From contig JAUVOB010000065.1 in the NCBI GenBank assembly GCA_030599405.1, forward strand, positions 1-7,327: a DNA stretch of 7,327 nucleotides, in the 5' to 3' direction. A program made the translations under genes and the position numbers. The notes beneath the pieces are model-generated. The model searched no databases. It saw only the letters and a list, made by a program, of their open reading frames with translations, and was not told where the DNA came from. Below, piece after piece: positions 4,955 to 7,327 of this stretch. The stretch is from Chloroflexota bacterium. GTDB taxonomy: Bacteria > Chloroflexota > Anaerolineae > Promineifilales > Promineifilaceae. Position 1 is the stretch's first letter; the number at the start of each line of letters is the position of its first letter.

Positions 4955-6148
4955 ATGAAACGTAAATTACAGGTCGAACCCTACTGGTATATCATTGGCC
5001 TGCTTATTGTGGCCGCGGCGATTCTTTTCATCAACCACTTGGTAAGTGGAGAGACTCCTGATCGCGTAGCTTTAACAATCGCAGCCTTCAATTTCGATAT
5101 TTTCTGGTACGGAGTCATTCTAGTCGCCGGTATTGGCCTGGGCGCCTACGTGTCCTCTCGCCTCGCCAGGGAGCGAGCTGAGCTAGATTTTCGCGAAGAG
5201 GTGCCCTCAAATCTGCGACGTATACCCATATCGGCACTGGATTTGCCCCAAGATATCGAGAATCACCTGAGGAAAAGCGGCATCGGAACATTGGGGGCTG
5301 TCTTGTACCAATGGGGGCTTAATTCCCAGATAATCGGGTTAAAAAAGCCCCAGAATGAGAAGTTGCTTGAAAGCTTAGCCGCCCAAGATGGCGTTAATGA
5401 ACAATGGCTGGTCGATGCCCCGTGGCGACAGTGGAATCCTGATTACGTGTGGAGTGGTGTTGTCTGGGTGCTTATATTCGGCGTTGTCGGTGCTCGTATC
5501 TATCATATCCTCACCCCTTCGCCCAGCATGGCGGAGATAGGTATTAATTCGGCTTGGGACTATTTCCAGAACCCACTACAACTGGTCAATCTACGGGGTG
5601 GCGGGCTGGGAATCTATGGCGCCGTCATTGGCGGACTTCTGGGTATCATCGTGTTCTCTAAAAGACAACGTATATCGGCTATTGCCTGGTCAGATTTGGC
5701 CGTCGTTGGTCTTGCTCTTGGACAGGCGATCGGTCGCTGGGGCAACTTCTTCAACCAGGAACTTTACGGCCGGCCTTCTGATCTGCCATGGGCGATTAAG
5801 ATCGACGCTTCGAACCGACTAACTGGTTATACTCAGTCTGAGATGTTTCATCCGACGTTTTTATACGCCTCTTTGTGGAGTTTGCTTACATTTTTCATTC
5901 TGCTAAGGCTGGCCCGGAAACATCGCCAGCGTCTCTATACGGGTGATATAACGGCAGCATACTTCCTTCTTTTTGCCATCGGTCGCATCCTGTTTGAACT
6001 GGTGCGTCTTGATAGCCGTTCCTTCGCGATCGGAGGCTTTGATCTCGGCCTGCCGGTTGCCACTGTCGTATCCATCGTGATTGGTGTGGCTATGGCTGCT
6101 CTGCTCCTCTGGCGCCATGTCCTCTCAAAGCCCACTGCCAAGGCCTAA
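4955..6148 (+). CDS. lgt: Prolipoprotein diacylglyceryl transferase with extra N-terminal helix and inserted domain
   Basis: Lgt transfers diacylglycerol from phosphatidylglycerol to the lipobox cysteine of prelipoproteins in the cytoplasmic membrane. Core motifs are present: WYGVILVAGIGLGAY (51-65), the GGGLGIYGAVIGG loop (215-227, with Y221 where E. coli has H103), the signature GRWGNFFNQELYG (260-272; R261, N264, E269, equivalents of E. coli R143, N146, E151), FHPTFLY (298-304) and GRILFELVR (343-351; R344 and E348). Length is 397 residues against about 260-300 usually. Two additions explain this: an extra hydrophobic helix at 11-29 after a basic N-terminus, and about 75 residues inserted after the first core helix (about 75-160; listed separately). 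HPTFLY is followed by A305 where most family members have Glu. The ATG has AAAGGA at 4934-4939, an unusually long 15 bases away; no alternative upstream start is in frame. The next gene follows within four bases. Confidence 0.94.
   Translation: MKRKLQVEPYWYIIGLLIVAAAILFINHLVSGETPDRVALTIAAFNFDIFWYGVILVAGIGLGAYVSSRLARERAELDFREEVPSNLRRIPISALDLPQDIENHLRKSGIGTLGAVLYQWGLNSQIIGLKKPQNEKLLESLAAQDGVNEQWLVDAPWRQWNPDYVWSGVVWVLIFGVVGARIYHILTPSPSMAEIGINSAWDYFQNPLQLVNLRGGGLGIYGAVIGGLLGIIVFSKRQRISAIAWSDLAVVGLALGQAIGRWGNFFNQELYGRPSDLPWAIKIDASNRLTGYTQSEMFHPTFLYASLWSLLTFFILLRLARKHRQRLYTGDITAAYFLLFAIGRILFELVRLDSRSFAIGGFDLGLPVATVVSIVIGVAMAALLLWRHVLSKPTAKA
5222..5389 (+). other. RNA polymerase alpha-CTD-like (helix-hairpin-helix) domain inserted in Lgt
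   Basis: This stretch encodes Lgt residues about 90-145. It aligns almost without gaps to the C-terminal domain of RNA polymerase alpha: PISALDLPQDIENHLRKSGI and TLGAVL, then IIGLKKPQNEKLLESL, against E. coli [20 protein letters not shown], IGDLV and TPNLGKKSLTEIKDVL as I recall them. The pattern 'L-L ... L+..GI.T+G.+L ... I.GL......L+.L' is that of the four-helix HhH fold. The DNA-contact positions of the alpha CTD are not kept (R265 becomes D100, G296 becomes K130), although N268 is N103. By Lgt topology the domain faces the cytoplasm. A protein-binding role is the more likely one; the match is by eye. Confidence 0.65.
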
Positions 6149-6151
6149 TTG

Positions 6152-7135
6152 ATGATCGAGACTCTAGGTCTGACGAAGCAATTTGACGATTTCACCGCGG
6201 TAAACAAGCTAACAATTAATATCCCCTCGGGCCAGTTACTTGCCTTGCTAGGTCCAAACGGAGCCGGAAAAACGACAACCGTGCGAATGCTGAGCGCGAT
6301 TTTACGGCCTACACGAGGCAGGGCTTTTATTAATGGTCGTGATGTTGTACAAGAAGCAGATCTTGTTAGACGCGAAATTGGGTTACTTACCGAGCAGCCC
6401 GGTCTCTATTCCCGGTCGACAGGCTTAGAATATCTCCAGTTTTTTGGAAGCCTCTACGGCATGGACAAAGCTGACTCGCATGAACGGAGTAGGCATCTAT
6501 TCGAGCGATTCGGTATGGCTAAATATGAGTTTCACCGGATTGGCGAGTACTCCAAGGGAATGCGTCAGAAAATCGGGCTCATGCGAGCCATGTTACACAA
6601 ACCAAATGTGTTATTGCTCGACGAACCAACGTCTGCCATGGATCCCCATAGCGCCAAACTGGTACGAGATGCGATCATCGAGCTACGTGATGATAAGCGC
6701 GCGATCATCGTTTGTACACATAATTTGGCCGAGGCGGAGCTGCTGGCTGATAAGATCGCCATAATTAGTCAGGGGCGAATCATCGCCCAAGGAGATCCGG
6801 AGGCATTGAAACAGCAACTTCTTGGAAGACGTCTGTTTGAGGTTCGACTCGATAGAAGTGTCGATGGCCAACTTGGCGGAATAGACAAGATTATTGACAT
6901 CGAGTCATTCGAGGACACTATCCTTCGTTACCGGACAGATGAGCCAGAAACCATGAATCCGCAGTTAGTGAGGTACCTGACCGACCAGGGTCTGGGTATC
7001 GTTTCGCTTCAAGAGTTATCGGCGAGCCTGGAGCAAGTTTATTTACAGGTCGTCGAGGCTGATATGACCGAGGGTCATTCGAGCAGAGGTACGAGCGGAG
7101 GCGAAGGGATCCAGGTCCATAATGCATCAGAATGA
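6152..7135 (+). CDS. NatA/CcmA-type ABC transporter ATP-binding protein
   Basis: This is the ATPase half of an ABC-2-type exporter, 327 residues from ATG 6152. It has Walker A GPNGAGKT (34-41), a Q-loop-region TEQPGLYSRSTGLEYL (80-95), the signature YSKGMRQK (133-140, in place of LSGGQ, usual for this subfamily), Walker B VLLLDEP (153-159), D-loop SAMD (161-164) and the H-loop histidine H190 (CTHNLAEAE). A C-terminal accessory domain (about 225-300) ends with the family's LEQVYLQVVE, and the last 25 residues are a low-complexity Ser/Gly tail. ATG 6152 is favoured by AAGG at 6140-6143, eight bases before; a TTG directly upstream (6149) is also in frame. It begins four bases after the lgt stop, so it is probably co-transcribed with it, and it is followed by a permease gene. 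The cargo is unknown. Confidence 0.93.
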   Translation: MIETLGLTKQFDDFTAVNKLTINIPSGQLLALLGPNGAGKTTTVRMLSAILRPTRGRAFINGRDVVQEADLVRREIGLLTEQPGLYSRSTGLEYLQFFGSLYGMDKADSHERSRHLFERFGMAKYEFHRIGEYSKGMRQKIGLMRAMLHKPNVLLLDEPTSAMDPHSAKLVRDAIIELRDDKRAIIVCTHNLAEAELLADKIAIISQGRIIAQGDPEALKQQLLGRRLFEVRLDRSVDGQLGGIDKIIDIESFEDTILRYRTDEPETMNPQLVRYLTDQGLGIVSLQELSASLEQVYLQVVEADMTEGHSSRGTSGGEGIQVHNASE

Positions 7136-7191
7136 GTTATATTTACATAATCCATTTAGGGTCGTGATAGTTGCTTAAGTAGAGTAGTTCG

Positions 7192-7327
7192 ATGCTTGCC
7201 TTTAGAAACCGGGATATTTTCGGAATTAAAGATTTACGAATCTCGCTCATTATCACTCGCCGAGAGGTTCGAGACGCCTTTCGAGATTGGCGAATCATAA
7301 TACCGATCGTTGTATTAACCCTTGGTT
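7192..7327 (+). CDS. Probable ABC-2 permease subunit (3' partial)
   Basis: This frame is open from ATG 7192 to the window edge (45 codons), 56 bases after the ABC ATPase. The protein begins with a hydrophilic segment containing ITRREVRDAFRDWRIIIP, then enters a hydrophobic helix (IPIVVLTLG). The N-terminal 'i.rrE.rd.lRdwr....pi' pattern is typical of NatB/ABC-2-type permeases, whose first membrane helix starts here. It would pair with the upstream ATPase as an export system. A stop at 7180-7182 in this frame excludes a longer N-terminus. The ribosome binding site is weak (AGAG at 7181-7184). The rest of the gene is outside the window, so the family call relies on context and a short match. 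Confidence 0.72.
   Translation, partial: MLAFRNRDIFGIKDLRISLIITRREVRDAFRDWRIIIPIVVLTLG

Noticed and set aside
1..7327. Mobile elements, CRISPR arrays, tRNA or rRNA genes, defence systems
   Set aside because: I looked on both strands and found no transposase, integrase, spaced direct repeats, cloverleaf or toxin/defence gene; the window is chromosomal housekeeping and transport genes.

Overview
The window looks like ordinary chromosomal DNA from a bacterium, with no sign of phage, plasmid, insertion sequence or CRISPR. All genes are on the + strand and packed into short operons. A Chloroflexota (Anaerolineae-like) origin is my best guess. It rests on the general feel of the Fo-ATPase, Lgt and NatA-type proteins and on the mid-range base composition; there is no rRNA or marker gene here to prove it.

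Region 1 (1-2492) is the membrane half of an F-type ATP synthase: an AtpZ/AtpI-like accessory protein (5' end outside the window), subunit a (atpB), subunit c (atpE) and a b subunit (atpF) whose C-terminus is fused to the C-terminal domain of subunit delta. No F1 gene (alpha, gamma, beta, epsilon) follows. The next 335 bases hold no gene but contain a strong intrinsic terminator, so the F1 genes must lie elsewhere.

Region 2 (2828-4066) is a cytoplasmic alkaline-phosphatase-superfamily phosphodiesterase with all its metal ligands. Region 3 (4234-7327) starts behind a good sigma-70-type promoter. It carries a CDP-alcohol phosphatidyltransferase, an enlarged prolipoprotein diacylglyceryl transferase (lgt), a NatA-type ABC ATPase and the first 45 codons of an apparent ABC-2 permease. 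The first two make or use phospholipid (a phospholipid head-group transferase, then an enzyme that takes diacylglycerol from phosphatidylglycerol to lipidate proteins). The phosphodiesterase just upstream may belong to the same theme, but its substrate cannot be read from the sequence.

The most unusual things seen are: (i) Lgt carries an extra N-terminal membrane helix and a roughly 55-residue cytoplasmic insertion resembling the C-terminal domain of RNA polymerase alpha (helix-hairpin-helix type), lacking the usual DNA-contacting residues; (ii) a b/delta-C-terminal fusion in an Fo-only operon; (iii) an acidic insertion of about 75-90 residues with two cysteines in the extracytoplasmic loop of subunit a; (iv) a promoter-like site and terminator that could bracket a small RNA of about 100 nt downstream of atpF.
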